Source of the DNA: Dehalococcoidales bacterium
GTDB lineage: Bacteria; Chloroflexota; Dehalococcoidia; Dehalococcoidales; RBG-16-60-22
Direction of reading: 5' to 3'
DNA: 40,662 bases
Assembly (NCBI GenBank): GCA_028706655.1
Contig: JAQTVW010000003.1
Span: 1 to 40,662, forward strand
The stretch's first letter is position 1. The number at the start of each line of letters is the position of its first letter. The position numbers and the translations under genes were made by a program. Shown here piece after piece: positions 18,995 through 28,203 of this stretch. The notes beneath the pieces are model-generated. The model made no database searches. It had not been told where the DNA came from and saw only the letters and a list, made by a program, of their open reading frames with translations.

Positions 18995-20764
18995 CTAAGA
19001 ATCATGCTTTATGGGTAAAGTAAACGAAAAAGTACTGCCTTTGCTTTTATCACTTTCAACCCATATCTGTCCGCCATGGAGCTGTATGAGCATTTTACTT
19101 ATCGCCAGTCCAAGCCCAATCCCGCCTACCCTTCTTTTATCATCTGCCAGGCGAGCATATGGACTGAACAGGAGTTTTTGATCCTCTTCACTTATACCGA
19201 ATCCTGTATCCTGAACCGAAACAACGACGGCGTCGTTGTTAATTGATGCTTTTAAGGTGATACTTTCACCATCCCCGCTATATTTGGAAGCGTTATCAAT
19301 CAGGTTAAAAATAATTTGCGATAATCGGTCTTCATCAGCATAAACTTCTGGAAGTAAATCCGGTACTTCAATACGTAGGGTTTGCTTACGCTTAGCAATT
19401 ACTGGGGTCATATTCTTATTAATCTGGTCAAGCAAATCTGCCAGATTTATCATATCTGGTCTGATATGGAGCATTCCCATTTCTCCCTTTGACAAATCCA
19501 GAAGATCACTGATGCGATTTTTAAGAACCAGGGAACTCCACTGGACATTATTGATTAATTCCGTCAGAATTCCATCCGCGGATTTATCCAATAACAACTC
19601 GCTCGACGCAATTATTGCAGTCAACGGAGTCATTAGTTCATGGACAATGGCCCGTGTAAAATCTGTTCTTTTCTTAATTTCATCTTCCAGGTCTTGCCGC
19701 AGAGCTTTTTCCCGCTCATATAAATCCTGTAAATTCTGTTGTACTAATTTACGTTCAGTGATATCATGCAAAATAACCAGCCATCCTAACTGCCGGTTAT
19801 TATTATCAAGCATCGGAGCTGTATCCAATTCATAGGAACGCTTCTCTCCAGAAAGATTGAAGGTTAATTCAACATCATCAGACGGGGGTTGCGACAACAG
19901 AGTTAAAACAGGAGACAATGGAGATAAATCGTCCGCCCTCTTTCCAATTATGTTCTGGTTTACTCCGAATATTCTAAGCGCTGCTGCATTTGCCTCCAGT
20001 AAACGGTGGTGCATATCAAGGGCCAACACTCCTTCACTGAGTCGCTCGATTATAAGTTTACGGGCAAAAGGCACCGCTGCAAGCAATTTAAAACGCATGA
20101 CGCCCAAAATAACGACTGCCCCGGAAATCGACAACATTACGGGCGTAAAGTCTTTGCCCGGCAACGACCCCAGGTTGAAAATAAAAATCACATTCCATAT
20201 CACCGGCAACCCGATTGCAACTATCAATGAAATGGCTTGCCCCATGTATAATGGAACGCCTACAAACAGTCTCCTCATCAGGATTACAGCCCCGGCAAAT
20301 ATAAGAATGTACGCATAGGCGTACGCTATCCAGAAAAGAGTCTCATAAGTCCTGGCTGTTACTATAAACGGGCCGGACGTAACCAGGTGCTCGCCGGACC
20401 ACATGAGATGATGCCAATTGTTACTCCAAACCAGCACAATGGAAATCAGCGGAATAATAATAAGAAGGCTGAGTCTCCATGTTACCCGTCGGATGCCGGT
20501 CGTGTAATGTACAGCGAAAATGAGCCAGGCTACCGGCACGCTCCATACGCCGATGTAGCCGATGCTGTTGAAAAACAGTTGCTGCTCAAGTGTTCGTGTA
20601 TTCGTCTCAATATGGAAACCCAGTATCCAGATAAACGTTGCACCAGCCAATGCAACCATCGCTGCCGCCCCGGGGACCTGGCGGCGCTTCCATGCCAGTA
20701 ACATTACGAATATGGAGACCAGCATGGATAATGCCATTGCCCACTGGTAAAAATAATAGTACAT
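18995..20764 (-). CDS. Sensor histidine kinase with N-terminal 7TM region and PAS domain
   Basis: HisKA_7TM-like N-terminus, PAS (VLALDMHHRLLEANAAALRIFGVNQNIIGK), H-box FTRAIVHELMTPLTAIIASSE, N/G boxes LIDNASKYSGDG, VQDTGFGI, GGIGLGLAISKMLIQLHGG. Confidence 0.92.
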   Translation of the reverse strand: MYYYFYQWAMALSMLVSIFVMLLAWKRRQVPGAAAMVALAGATFIWILGFHIETNTRTLEQQLFFNSIGYIGVWSVPVAWLIFAVHYTTGIRRVTWRLSLLIIIPLISIVLVWSNNWHHLMWSGEHLVTSGPFIVTARTYETLFWIAYAYAYILIFAGAVILMRRLFVGVPLYMGQAISLIVAIGLPVIWNVIFIFNLGSLPGKDFTPVMLSISGAVVILGVMRFKLLAAVPFARKLIIERLSEGVLALDMHHRLLEANAAALRIFGVNQNIIGKRADDLSPLSPVLTLLSQPPSDDVELTFNLSGEKRSYELDTAPMLDNNNRQLGWLVILHDITERKLVQQNLQDLYEREKALRQDLEDEIKKRTDFTRAIVHELMTPLTAIIASSELLLDKSADGILTELINNVQWSSLVLKNRISDLLDLSKGEMGMLHIRPDMINLADLLDQINKNMTPVIAKRKQTLRIEVPDLLPEVYADEDRLSQIIFNLIDNASKYSGDGESITLKASINNDAVVVSVQDTGFGISEEDQKLLFSPYARLADDKRRVGGIGLGLAISKMLIQLHGGQIWVESDKSKGSTFSFTLPIKHDS

Positions 20765-21007
20765 TCTTGTTACTAAACCTTACTGTTTAGCATAAACAAT
20801 TATTGCAACAATATATTCGCACTATGCAGCGTAATAATCAAGAAGGGGTGTACCTTAGAATAGTAAATATCCAATGCCGAATTTGTTATTACCATGCAGG
20901 AATAATGGGAATAGCTGAAATGATAGCTTATCAGATGCTTTACATCTGCCGCTGTTCCTGCGTCCCTAGTCGGATGCAATTTGTACGTCTTCATTTCAGC
21001 AGCTTAG

Positions 21008-21217
21008 CCGCGCAAGCCGTCCTGGAAGAACGCTCGAACTGAATGGATTGAACATTCAACAGGTGACTATTCAGAGGTTGATACGGACAAGCGCGTCATA
21101 TACCAAACCAGTACCGGCGGGGAACCATGGGGCAGATATCCACAATTTATCATCAGAGGCGGTAATGATCTTACATACGCAAAGAAGCTCATCGAATATG
21201 CACGAAGGTCTCTGTGA
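21008..21217 (+). pseudogene. Apparent C-terminal remnant of an unidentified gene (open frame without start)
   Basis: Open frame between TAG (21005) and TGA (21215): PRKPSWKNARTEWIEHSTGDYSEVDTDKRVIYQTSTGGEPWGRYPQFIIRGGNDLTYAKKLIEYARRSL*; protein-like composition, no ATG/GTG/TTG initiator with RBS. Confidence 0.35.
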
Positions 21218-21300
21218 TGCGTAATTGAGAGTTCTCCCGAGGATAATGGGTCGGTGGTACTACCTGTTAATAACTTTGGTTGAATATTTGAAGCTAGAAG

Positions 21301-21373
21301 TGGACCTGAGGGGGTTCGAACCCCTTACCTCGCGGATGCAAACCGCGCGCTCTCCCAACTGAGCTACAGGCCC
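21301..21373 (-). tRNA. tRNA-Ala (anticodon TGC)
   Basis: Minus strand GGGCCTGTAGCTCAGTTGGGAGAGCGCGCGGTTTGCATCCGCGAGGTAAGGGGTTCGAACCCCCTCAGGTCCA; full cloverleaf with anticodon arm GCGGT TTGCATC CGC region. Confidence 0.95.
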
Positions 21374-21433
21374 AGGATACGCTCAAATTATAGCATAACT
21401 AATGCCGGTTTTGGTAACGTCGCCGCTGTCAGG

Positions 21434-22018
21434 CTAGAGCATGACGAAATGGCGCATGCGGCGCCGGAAGTAGTAGCCGGCAGCCAGCCCGAAGAGCAGA
21501 CCCCCGAGGTGCGCCTGCCACGCAACGTTGGGCAAGAACGAGACCAGCAAGAACCCGCCGATGACGGCAGCCCAGAGCGGTATCGGTATCGGCAGGGGGA
21601 AAATAAGCACTTTCAGTTGCGGAGTCAGCACCGCGAGCGCGCCACCCAGCGCAAAGATTGCCCCCGAAGCGCCCACCGCTACGGTGTAAGGAGCTCCCAG
21701 CCACAGGTAGAAAATGCTGCCCGCCAGTCCGCCCGCAAAATAGACAATCAGGAACTTTTTCTCGCCGATGAGCCGGGCGAGAAACGCGCCGAAGAAATAG
21801 AGAGTGAACATGTTGGTCAGCAGGTGCCACAATCCATCGTGCACGAAGATATTGGTCAGGATAGTCCACGGCTGCACCGGGAACAACAGCGGGGTCAGTC
21901 CCATATACCCGAAAATGAACCGCCGGGCGAAGAATGTGGCTATCAACACGATGAGGTTTATCGTGATGATTATCCATATCGATTCCGGGGTCGACCGCCG
22001 TTGGCCGTAGTTCATCAT
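21434..22018 (-). CDS. Rhomboid-family intramembrane serine protease
   Basis: FVHDGLWHLLTNMFTLYFFGAFLARLIGEKKFLIVYFAGGLAGSIFYLWLGAPYTVAVGASGAIFALGGAL: GASG catalytic serine motif and HLLTNM. Confidence 0.92.
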   Translation of the reverse strand: MMNYGQRRSTPESIWIIITINLIVLIATFFARRFIFGYMGLTPLLFPVQPWTILTNIFVHDGLWHLLTNMFTLYFFGAFLARLIGEKKFLIVYFAGGLAGSIFYLWLGAPYTVAVGASGAIFALGGALAVLTPQLKVLIFPLPIPIPLWAAVIGGFLLVSFLPNVAWQAHLGGLLFGLAAGYYFRRRMRHFVML

Positions 22019-22173
22019 TTTGATTTATTGCCTCAGCTTCTTGGGGATACACCCTATTAGCATGATAGCAAGTGAGCGAACCAAAGAGCAAATTCACGGC
22101 TGTCACCTGTTAGTCTCAACGAGCTTGACTTCTCCTTTAATAACAGTAATAATTATTAGCGGTTCGTGTTTTT

Positions 22174-22248
22174 TCCCCGATAGCTCAATGGTAGAGCGGG
22201 CGGCTGTTAACCGCTAGGTTCTAGGTTCGAATCCTAGTCGGGGAGCCA
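22174..22248 (+). tRNA. tRNA-Asn (anticodon GTT), CCA encoded
   Basis: TCCCCGATAGCTCAATGGTAGAGCGGGCGGCTGTTAACCGCTAGGTTCTAGGTTCGAATCCTAGTCGGGGAGCCA folds as a cloverleaf. Confidence 0.96.
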
Positions 22249-22306
22249 GATATCTTCACCCACGTTCCCCCGTGCCAAAACTCCTCGTTTCTTGCTATAA
22301 TTCATT

Positions 22307-23095
22307 ATGCCTGTAAAAATTGAAGCGCCTCTCCCCAATTCCATTACCTTTCTCGGTACTGCCGGCGCCCGTTTCATGGTCACCAAGCAGCTGGCGGCTT
22401 CGGGCGGCTGGTGGCTTAATGCCGATGGCGCGCAGGTGCTTGTCGACCCCGGTCCGGGCAGCATTGTGCAGGCGACGAAAAGGAAGCTCAAGCCGGAAAA
22501 ACTCAGTGCCGTCATCCTTTCCCACCGCCACCTCGATCATTCCGGTGATACCAATATCATGGTGGAAGCTATGACCGAGGGCGGCTTCAACCGGCACGGG
22601 CGGCTGTTCGCTCCCGCCGATGCCCTGGGGGACGAGCCTGTGATTTACTCCTACCTGCGGAGCTATCTCGATGGAGTTGAGACGCTGGGGGAAGGCAAGT
22701 CTTATTCCGTTGGTGGTATTTCTTTCAGTACGCCGCTGCGCCACATTCATCCGGTCGAGACTTACGGGTTTGTCTTTCGCGCCGCCGGGCACAGCTTTTC
22801 TTATATTGCGGATACCCGCTATTTTGATAAGCTGGTGCAGACCTATAACGGCGAGATGCTCATCATCAATACCCTGCTTATGGAGCCGCGCGAGACGGTC
22901 GACCACCTTGCCGTCGGCGATACGGAGCGCATCATCCGTGAGCTCAAGCCTAAGGTCGCCATTCTGACCCACTTCGGCACGCGGGTCTGGCAGGCGCACC
23001 CCTGGGAAATCGCGGAAAAACTTTCGCAATCGACCGGCGTCAGAGTCATTGCCGCGCGCGATGGCATGAAGTTTGTCTTATCTGAGCTGGACTGA
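22307..23095 (+). CDS. MBL-fold metallo-hydrolase
   Basis: VILSHRHLDHSGDTNIMVEAM metal-binding motif, DPGPGS, LTHFGTRVW. Confidence 0.88.
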   Translation: MPVKIEAPLPNSITFLGTAGARFMVTKQLAASGGWWLNADGAQVLVDPGPGSIVQATKRKLKPEKLSAVILSHRHLDHSGDTNIMVEAMTEGGFNRHGRLFAPADALGDEPVIYSYLRSYLDGVETLGEGKSYSVGGISFSTPLRHIHPVETYGFVFRAAGHSFSYIADTRYFDKLVQTYNGEMLIINTLLMEPRETVDHLAVGDTERIIRELKPKVAILTHFGTRVWQAHPWEIAEKLSQSTGVRVIAARDGMKFVLSELD

Positions 23096-23097
23096 TT

Positions 23098-23475
23098 ATG
23101 GAACGCGCCAGATTTGAACAACTGGTCGTCCAGGCGGTAGAGGCGCTCCCTGATGAGTTTGCGGAGCGGCTGGACAACATCGATGTGGTGGTGGCGGAAA
23201 AACCCAGTGCGCGACAGCTTCGTTATGAACGGATGCCTCGCGGCGAAACGCTGCTCGGTCTGTATGAGGGCGTGCCGCTCACGGAACGGAGCAGCCAGTA
23301 CGGACTGGTCCTGCCGGATAAAATCACCATCTTCCAGCTTCCGATTGAGCAGTACTGCCGCAGCGATTCTGAAATTGTGCGGGAAATAGGCAAGGTGGTG
23401 CGGCATGAAATCGCCCACCACTTCGGCATCAGCGATGAGCGGCTGGATGAACTGGAAGGCAGAGAAGAAGGGTAA
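23098..23475 (+). CDS. Zincin-like metallopeptidase family protein (DUF1025-like)
   Basis: VVRHEIAHHFGISDERLDEL (HEXXH-type motif), LLGLYEGVPLTERSSQYGLVLPDKITIFQ. Confidence 0.88.
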   Translation: MERARFEQLVVQAVEALPDEFAERLDNIDVVVAEKPSARQLRYERMPRGETLLGLYEGVPLTERSSQYGLVLPDKITIFQLPIEQYCRSDSEIVREIGKVVRHEIAHHFGISDERLDELEGREEG

Positions 23476-23505
23476 GCTTCTCCCTTTGAAAAATGGAGAG
23501 GGATT

Positions 23506-24873
23506 TTAGCTAAGTTTCTTTACCATGTATTCGCCTGTAGATTTATAGCCGGACTCGCGGTAGTATTCTTTAGCGCCCACGCCGCTCAGCACGAATATCT
23601 GCGTACTGCCGGACCCGGCGGCAATCCGTTCCGCTTCCGCAAGCAGCGCCTTGCCCAGTCCCTTGTGCTGTGCCGCCCCGGTTTTCTGCTCGCTCAAAGG
23701 CACTTCAGTACCGAAGACGTGTAGTTCCCGGATGACGGCGCATTTCCCGCCGGACATCTGCACTAAGGGAACATCCTGCAGGCGCAGCCGCAGCAAGCCG
23801 AACAGGGTTTCCTTTTCATCCTCGAAAGAGAGGAAGATTTCCCTGCCGCCGGAGGCTTCATATTCCATGCTGACCAGGCGCGGTTCTCCCGCTTGATAGC
23901 CGCGGCTCAGACGGTGCCCGTACTCCCGGCAGCGGATGCACCGGCACTCCGTCCCGTCCTGCTGCATGCGTTCCTTCACCGATACGCGTATCGAGTCCTT
24001 GCAGCCGGCGACAATGAATTTGGAGGGGATATCGCGCAGAACGCGGGCGATGCGCACATATTTCGGCACGGTAGCCTTGATGCGGGCGATCAGCCCTATC
24101 ATATCGGTATTATCGTAAGGCTGGTATTTACCCTCGCGCCACCACCGTTCCAGTTCGGTGCCCTCGACGACGACCGTCGGGTAGAGCTTCAGCCCGTCGG
24201 GGCGGAAACTCTCATCGGTAAATAGTCTCTGGAACAGCTCAAAATCACGTTCGGGAGTCAGTCCGGGCAGCCCCGGCATCCAGTGATAATAGACCTTGAA
24301 GCCGTGCTCTTTAAGTCGGCGGGTGGCGCCGGCGACATCGGCGATAGTGTGCCCGCGCCGCACCAGTTTATAAATGTCATCATCCAGTGTTTGCACGCCC
24401 AGCTCGACCCGCGTCGCACCGAACGCCAGCATCCGCTTGATTTCAGGCTCGCCGCACCAGTCGGGTCGCGTTTCGATGCACAGTCCGGTGCAGCGGTGCT
24501 GTGCCGTCTCGTTGTATTTTTTCGCTTCGTCCAGCGTGGGAGAATCGGTTCCGTTCAAGCCGTCGTAGCAGTCCTTGATGAACTGCCACTGGTAGTCTGC
24601 CGGGTAAGCCAGAAAAGTGCCGCCCATGACGATAAGCTCGATTTTATCGGTGGGATGCCCCATCTCGGTCAGTATCCGCAGGCGCGTCTGTACCTGCTTT
24701 TTGGCGTCATAATCGCACTGGCGGGCGCGCAGCACCGCCGGCGACTCCGGAGTGTAGCTCTGCGGCGTGACCGTAAAGGTGGGGCAGTAGAGGCACTTGC
24801 CCGGGCAGGGGAGGGGTGCGGTCATCACCGCTACGGGCGTCACGCCGGAGATTGTCCTGGCAAACTTTTTCAT
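23506..24873 (-). CDS. elp3: tRNA uridine(34) 5-carboxymethylaminomethyl modification enzyme Elp3 (radical SAM + GNAT)
   Basis: CPGKCLYCPTFTVTPQSYTPESPAVLRARQCDYDAKKQVQTRL, GGTFLAYPADYQWQFIKDCYDGLNG, C-terminal GNAT HKGLGKALLAEAERIA..YYRESGYKSTGEYMVKKL. Confidence 0.96.
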   Translation of the reverse strand: MKKFARTISGVTPVAVMTAPLPCPGKCLYCPTFTVTPQSYTPESPAVLRARQCDYDAKKQVQTRLRILTEMGHPTDKIELIVMGGTFLAYPADYQWQFIKDCYDGLNGTDSPTLDEAKKYNETAQHRCTGLCIETRPDWCGEPEIKRMLAFGATRVELGVQTLDDDIYKLVRRGHTIADVAGATRRLKEHGFKVYYHWMPGLPGLTPERDFELFQRLFTDESFRPDGLKLYPTVVVEGTELERWWREGKYQPYDNTDMIGLIARIKATVPKYVRIARVLRDIPSKFIVAGCKDSIRVSVKERMQQDGTECRCIRCREYGHRLSRGYQAGEPRLVSMEYEASGGREIFLSFEDEKETLFGLLRLRLQDVPLVQMSGGKCAVIRELHVFGTEVPLSEQKTGAAQHKGLGKALLAEAERIAAGSGSTQIFVLSGVGAKEYYRESGYKSTGEYMVKKLS

Positions 24874-24915
24874 GTTATGCTTCTAGTGGATTTCAATTCC
24901 AGTTTAACAGAGATT

Positions 24916-25566
24916 ATGGAAACAGTAAAAAACGCTTTTGACAGCATCGCGCCCGGCTGGTACAACTACCGCCATCACACTATCTTCCGCAAAGAACTGG
25001 AAGAACTATCACAGCGTTGGCAGAAGGGCAAGCTACTTAATTTAGGCTGCGGACACGGCGCCGATTTTCTGCCGTTCAAAGAGGGCTTCGAGCTCTATGG
25101 CGTCGATTTCTCCGGCGAGATGCTCAAGCACGCGCAGAAATATGCCGATAAATATCATCTCAAGGTCAACCTGACGCAGGCGGACGTCTGCCGGCTGCCT
25201 TTCCCGGACAATACGTTCGAATGGGCGATTGCGGTGGCGACCTACCACCATTTGAAGGGGCATACCGAGCAACTGCAAGCCCTGCGGGAGCTGCAACGTG
25301 TGCTGACACCCGGCGGCGAAGCTTTTTTAACCGTGTGGAACTGGCTGCAGCCGCGCTTCTGGGGTAAAAGCAAAGAGGTGATGGTGCCCTGGCGCACCGG
25401 AGGGCGCACGGTTAACCGCTATTATTATCTCTTCACCTACGGGGAACTGGAGAAGCTGGTCAGGCAGGCAGGATTCACGATTATCAAATCGTTCCCGGAG
25501 AGCCGCTACAGGTTTCCCGTGAAGTGGTTTTCCCGGAATATATGTTTACTGGTGCGGAAAGGTTAG
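24916..25566 (+). CDS. Class I SAM methyltransferase, Trm9/ALKBH8-like
   Basis: ORF track extends upstream over elp3, but ATG at 24916 gives METVKNAFDSIAPGWYNYRHHTIFRKELEEL..LLNLGCGHGADFLPF..DNTFEWAIAVATYHHLKGHTEQLQALRELQRVLTPGGEAFLTVWNWLQ..NRYYYLFTYGELEKLVRQAGF, similar in plan to Trm9. Confidence 0.8.
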   Translation: METVKNAFDSIAPGWYNYRHHTIFRKELEELSQRWQKGKLLNLGCGHGADFLPFKEGFELYGVDFSGEMLKHAQKYADKYHLKVNLTQADVCRLPFPDNTFEWAIAVATYHHLKGHTEQLQALRELQRVLTPGGEAFLTVWNWLQPRFWGKSKEVMVPWRTGGRTVNRYYYLFTYGELEKLVRQAGFTIIKSFPESRYRFPVKWFSRNICLLVRKG

Positions 25567-25677
25567 AACATAGTCATGATAAGACTGGGGTCTGTGGCTT
25601 AAGATATTCTCCTTTCTTGCCTTCCCTCTCCCAATGCGCTATATTGTCCTAAAAGCGTAATTTTAAGGAGGAAGTCA

Positions 25678-26013
25678 ATGGCAAATAAACCGGTATTACT
25701 GTTGCTCGGTATCGATTGCCCGGCGGCGATAGAAGCCAAGTACAACAAATGGTATGACGAAGTCCATATCCCCATGCTGACCAAATTCAAGGGGGTCAAG
25801 CGGGTGCGGCGGGGCAAAATGCCGAAAGAAGAACCGGGCATGGCGCCTTATCTCACGATGTATGAGTTCGATAGCATGGCGGATTATGAGGGATATATGA
25901 AGAGCCCGGAGCGCACCGCCGCCGTCAAGGATATGGAAGAGACCTTCAAAGACGTTAAATTTACCATTAAATGGCGCGTCATTTATGACGTGATAAAAGA
26001 CACTAAAAAATAG
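25678..26013 (+). CDS. Small EthD/dimeric alpha-beta barrel-like protein
   Basis: IDCPAAIEAKYNKWYDEVHIPMLTKFKGVKRVRRGKMP.. pattern; good SD (taaggagga) upstream. Confidence 0.6.
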   Translation: MANKPVLLLLGIDCPAAIEAKYNKWYDEVHIPMLTKFKGVKRVRRGKMPKEEPGMAPYLTMYEFDSMADYEGYMKSPERTAAVKDMEETFKDVKFTIKWRVIYDVIKDTKK

Positions 26014-26033
26014 TCGCGACACGAGGTGAAATT

Positions 26034-26216
26034 ATGCCGTTCATTACCGTCGATATGTATGAAGGACGTACCATCGAACAGAAAAGGCAGCTGGTGAAAG
26101 ACCTGACCGAGGCAACGATGAAGCTGGGCGTGCCCGCCAGCCACGTGCAGATACTTATCAGGGATATTCCCAAACACAACTGGGCGAACGCCGGCAAGCT
26201 GGCTTCAGAAACTTAG
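26034..26216 (+). CDS. 4-oxalocrotonate tautomerase family protein
   Basis: MPFITVDMYEGRTIEQKRQLVKDLTEATMKLGVPASHVQILIRDIPKHNWANAGKL: N-terminal Pro1 and family layout. Confidence 0.9.
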   Translation: MPFITVDMYEGRTIEQKRQLVKDLTEATMKLGVPASHVQILIRDIPKHNWANAGKLASET

Positions 26217-26242
26217 ATTAATATTTCTCCGGTAATACGAAA

Positions 26243-26270
26243 AGAGGGGCTTTTAAGCCCCTCTCTGTTT
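26243..26270. terminator. Bidirectional terminator between tautomerase (+) and LuxR regulator (-)
   Basis: AGAGGGGCTT (26243-26252) / AAGCCCCTCT (26255-26264) flanked by a T-rich tract on the right and A-rich on the left. Confidence 0.75.
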
Positions 26271-26294
26271 TTAACTGTTTAATAACTGCGATTT

Positions 26295-27038
26295 TCAGCG
26301 GCGGCTGCCGGCAGTTGCCAGCGCTTCTTCCCGGCGGCGGGGCTCACCCATGGTCTCCAGGTAGAGCCGGGCGGCGCTCACCCGCAGGTGCTTATCGTTG
26401 TATCCGGCGTCTGCCTTGAGTTTGCTGTACATGCTGTTCAGGTGGTGTTCCACCGTCTTAATATCGATGAATAATGTCTGGGCGATAGCGGCGTTGGTGT
26501 AGCCTTGCGCCAGAAGGCTGAGGATTTCCAGTTCGCGGGAGGTCAGTTGCTTTAAGAACGGGCATTCCGGTTTACCGGCGAACATGAAAGAGGCGAGTTG
26601 CGGGTCCAGGATGACCTGTCCCTGTCGCACCGCGAGGATTGTCCTTAGCAGCTGGTCGACCTGGTCGAGGGACTGCTTCAGGAAGAGCGCCATGCCGCCC
26701 TCGCCTTTGAGCGCGAGACGGCGCAGCATATCGATGTCCTGCGCGCTATAGTGCATCAGCACGAGGATAATCCCCACCCCGGGATTGTTGGTTCGCACTT
26801 GCTCCAGCGCCTCGACGGAACCGGCTTCGAGTCTCTTGGTGCTTAACAGCAATACATCCGGGGACAGTTCACTCACTGCTCTCTTCAGATTCACGATCTC
26901 GCTGCTGCTGGTTACCTCAAGGAGTTCCACGGCAGTCTTATTGGTCAGGACCGAGCGGTAGAGTTCACGGTAAAGCTCTTGCTCTTCAAGTACGTAAAGC
27001 CTGACTGAATCTGATTTTGTCGGTTTCATGAACTCCAC
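26295..27038 (-). CDS. LuxR-type transcriptional regulator with degenerate receiver-like N-terminus
   Basis: C-terminal HTH LTSRELEILSLLAQGYTNAAIAQTLFIDIKTVEHHLNSMYSKL; N-terminal REC-like fold VRLYVLEEQELYRELYRSVL...PDVLLLSTKRLE lacking the usual DD pair and phosphoacceptor Asp. Confidence 0.88.
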   Translation of the reverse strand: MEFMKPTKSDSVRLYVLEEQELYRELYRSVLTNKTAVELLEVTSSSEIVNLKRAVSELSPDVLLLSTKRLEAGSVEALEQVRTNNPGVGIILVLMHYSAQDIDMLRRLALKGEGGMALFLKQSLDQVDQLLRTILAVRQGQVILDPQLASFMFAGKPECPFLKQLTSRELEILSLLAQGYTNAAIAQTLFIDIKTVEHHLNSMYSKLKADAGYNDKHLRVSAARLYLETMGEPRRREEALATAGSRR

Positions 27039-27274
27039 TCTGCCTTTATTCTTTATTTAGTAACCTTATTGATTCTAGAACCCTCGTATAAAGATACGAA
27101 TAAAGAATCATAAACATTACATAAAATATTTATTAATATTTCATAAGTTCACAGCTAGTGCCGTTGCCACCGAACTTACTCCACCACTACGCCTTCCATA
27201 TTGTTGCCATTTGGCGAGTCCTTAGCCGAATAGTACCTGCTGGCATTACCTGACTTAGTACTTTTTCGCCATGC

Positions 27275-27298
27275 GGCACAAACTGGTTAGATTGTGCC
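27275..27298. promoter_or_regulatory. Hairpin/dyad in the long archaellum-regulator intergenic region
   Basis: GGCACAA (27275-27281) and TTGTGCC (27292-27298), perfect 7-bp dyad, 10-nt loop. Confidence 0.4.
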
Positions 27299-27488
27299 AC
27301 GGTTTGCCACCACTGACAATAGGTACTGCCCCCCAAACCATGACGGTGGATTCCTTACTTTAGTACTGGGTGCTGCGCCTGACCGCATTTGAGGAATAAG
27401 TTCGCCAAAGTTGGGGATGGTCTGGTAGCCCACTCGTGGAAGTCAGAGGTAGATTAGTAATGTCCATTTATAGTCAGGAGGGGCAGCG

Positions 27489-28061
27489 ATGCTTACGTGG
27501 TTTAAAAGGCTGCAAGCTAATCAGAGAGGTATCACCGGACTGGAAACAGCTATCATTCTAATCGCTTTCGTGATAGTGGCTTCGGTATTTGCCTATGTCG
27601 TACTTTCCGCGGGGTTATTCTCAGCACAGAAAGCGAAGGAAGCGGTCTATGCCGGCCTGGATGAGACCCGGAGCACCATCGAAATCAAGGGTGATGTCAT
27701 CGGCAAGATGGTAGGCGGCGAAATTACCGAACTATATATTACTGTAGGCGGGCGCCCGGGCAACGAACCGGTTGATTTCACAGATACCTCCGCCGGTACT
27801 AATAAGGTAGTCATCTCCTTCCAGGACGATACTCAAAAATTTTCTTCGGTGAACTGGACGCTCCAGAAACTGAATACCACAAACACGGATAACCTCCTCG
27901 ATCAGAACGAGCTTTTCCAGATTACTGTCGACCTTTCCGTTACGGATAACGTTACTGCCTACCACACTTTCACCATTGAACTGAAACCGCCGGTAGGCGC
28001 CGTAACACCCATCGAACGCACCGTCCCCGCGCGCATCAGCCAGTATGTAAACCTGCATTAA
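27489..28061 (+). CDS. arlB1: Archaellin (archaeal flagellin FlaB/ArlB homolog) 1
   Basis: Class III signal peptide [72 protein letters not shown], followed by a beta-rich domain. SD aggagg upstream. Confidence 0.9.
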   Translation: MLTWFKRLQANQRGITGLETAIILIAFVIVASVFAYVVLSAGLFSAQKAKEAVYAGLDETRSTIEIKGDVIGKMVGGEITELYITVGGRPGNEPVDFTDTSAGTNKVVISFQDDTQKFSSVNWTLQKLNTTNTDNLLDQNELFQITVDLSVTDNVTAYHTFTIELKPPVGAVTPIERTVPARISQYVNLH

Positions 28062-28203
28062 CGGGGGATATTTTAATAATCATTTGCCGCAAGTTGTTTT
28101 GTGAAGGCATAAAAGGAGGTGGTCGCCCGACATAATTAACGAATTAGAAATCACAGGAAATGACTTTTCTTGACGATAACCAGTAAGAATCCAAGGAGGT
28201 AGA

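Noticed and set aside
22843-23421. 192-aa minus-strand ORF
   Set aside because: Overlaps the end of the MBL-fold gene and the zincin gene, both with clear motifs on the plus strand.
24283-24915. N-terminal extension of the methyltransferase ORF
   Set aside because: Overlaps elp3 antisense; the methyltransferase domain begins just after ATG 24916.
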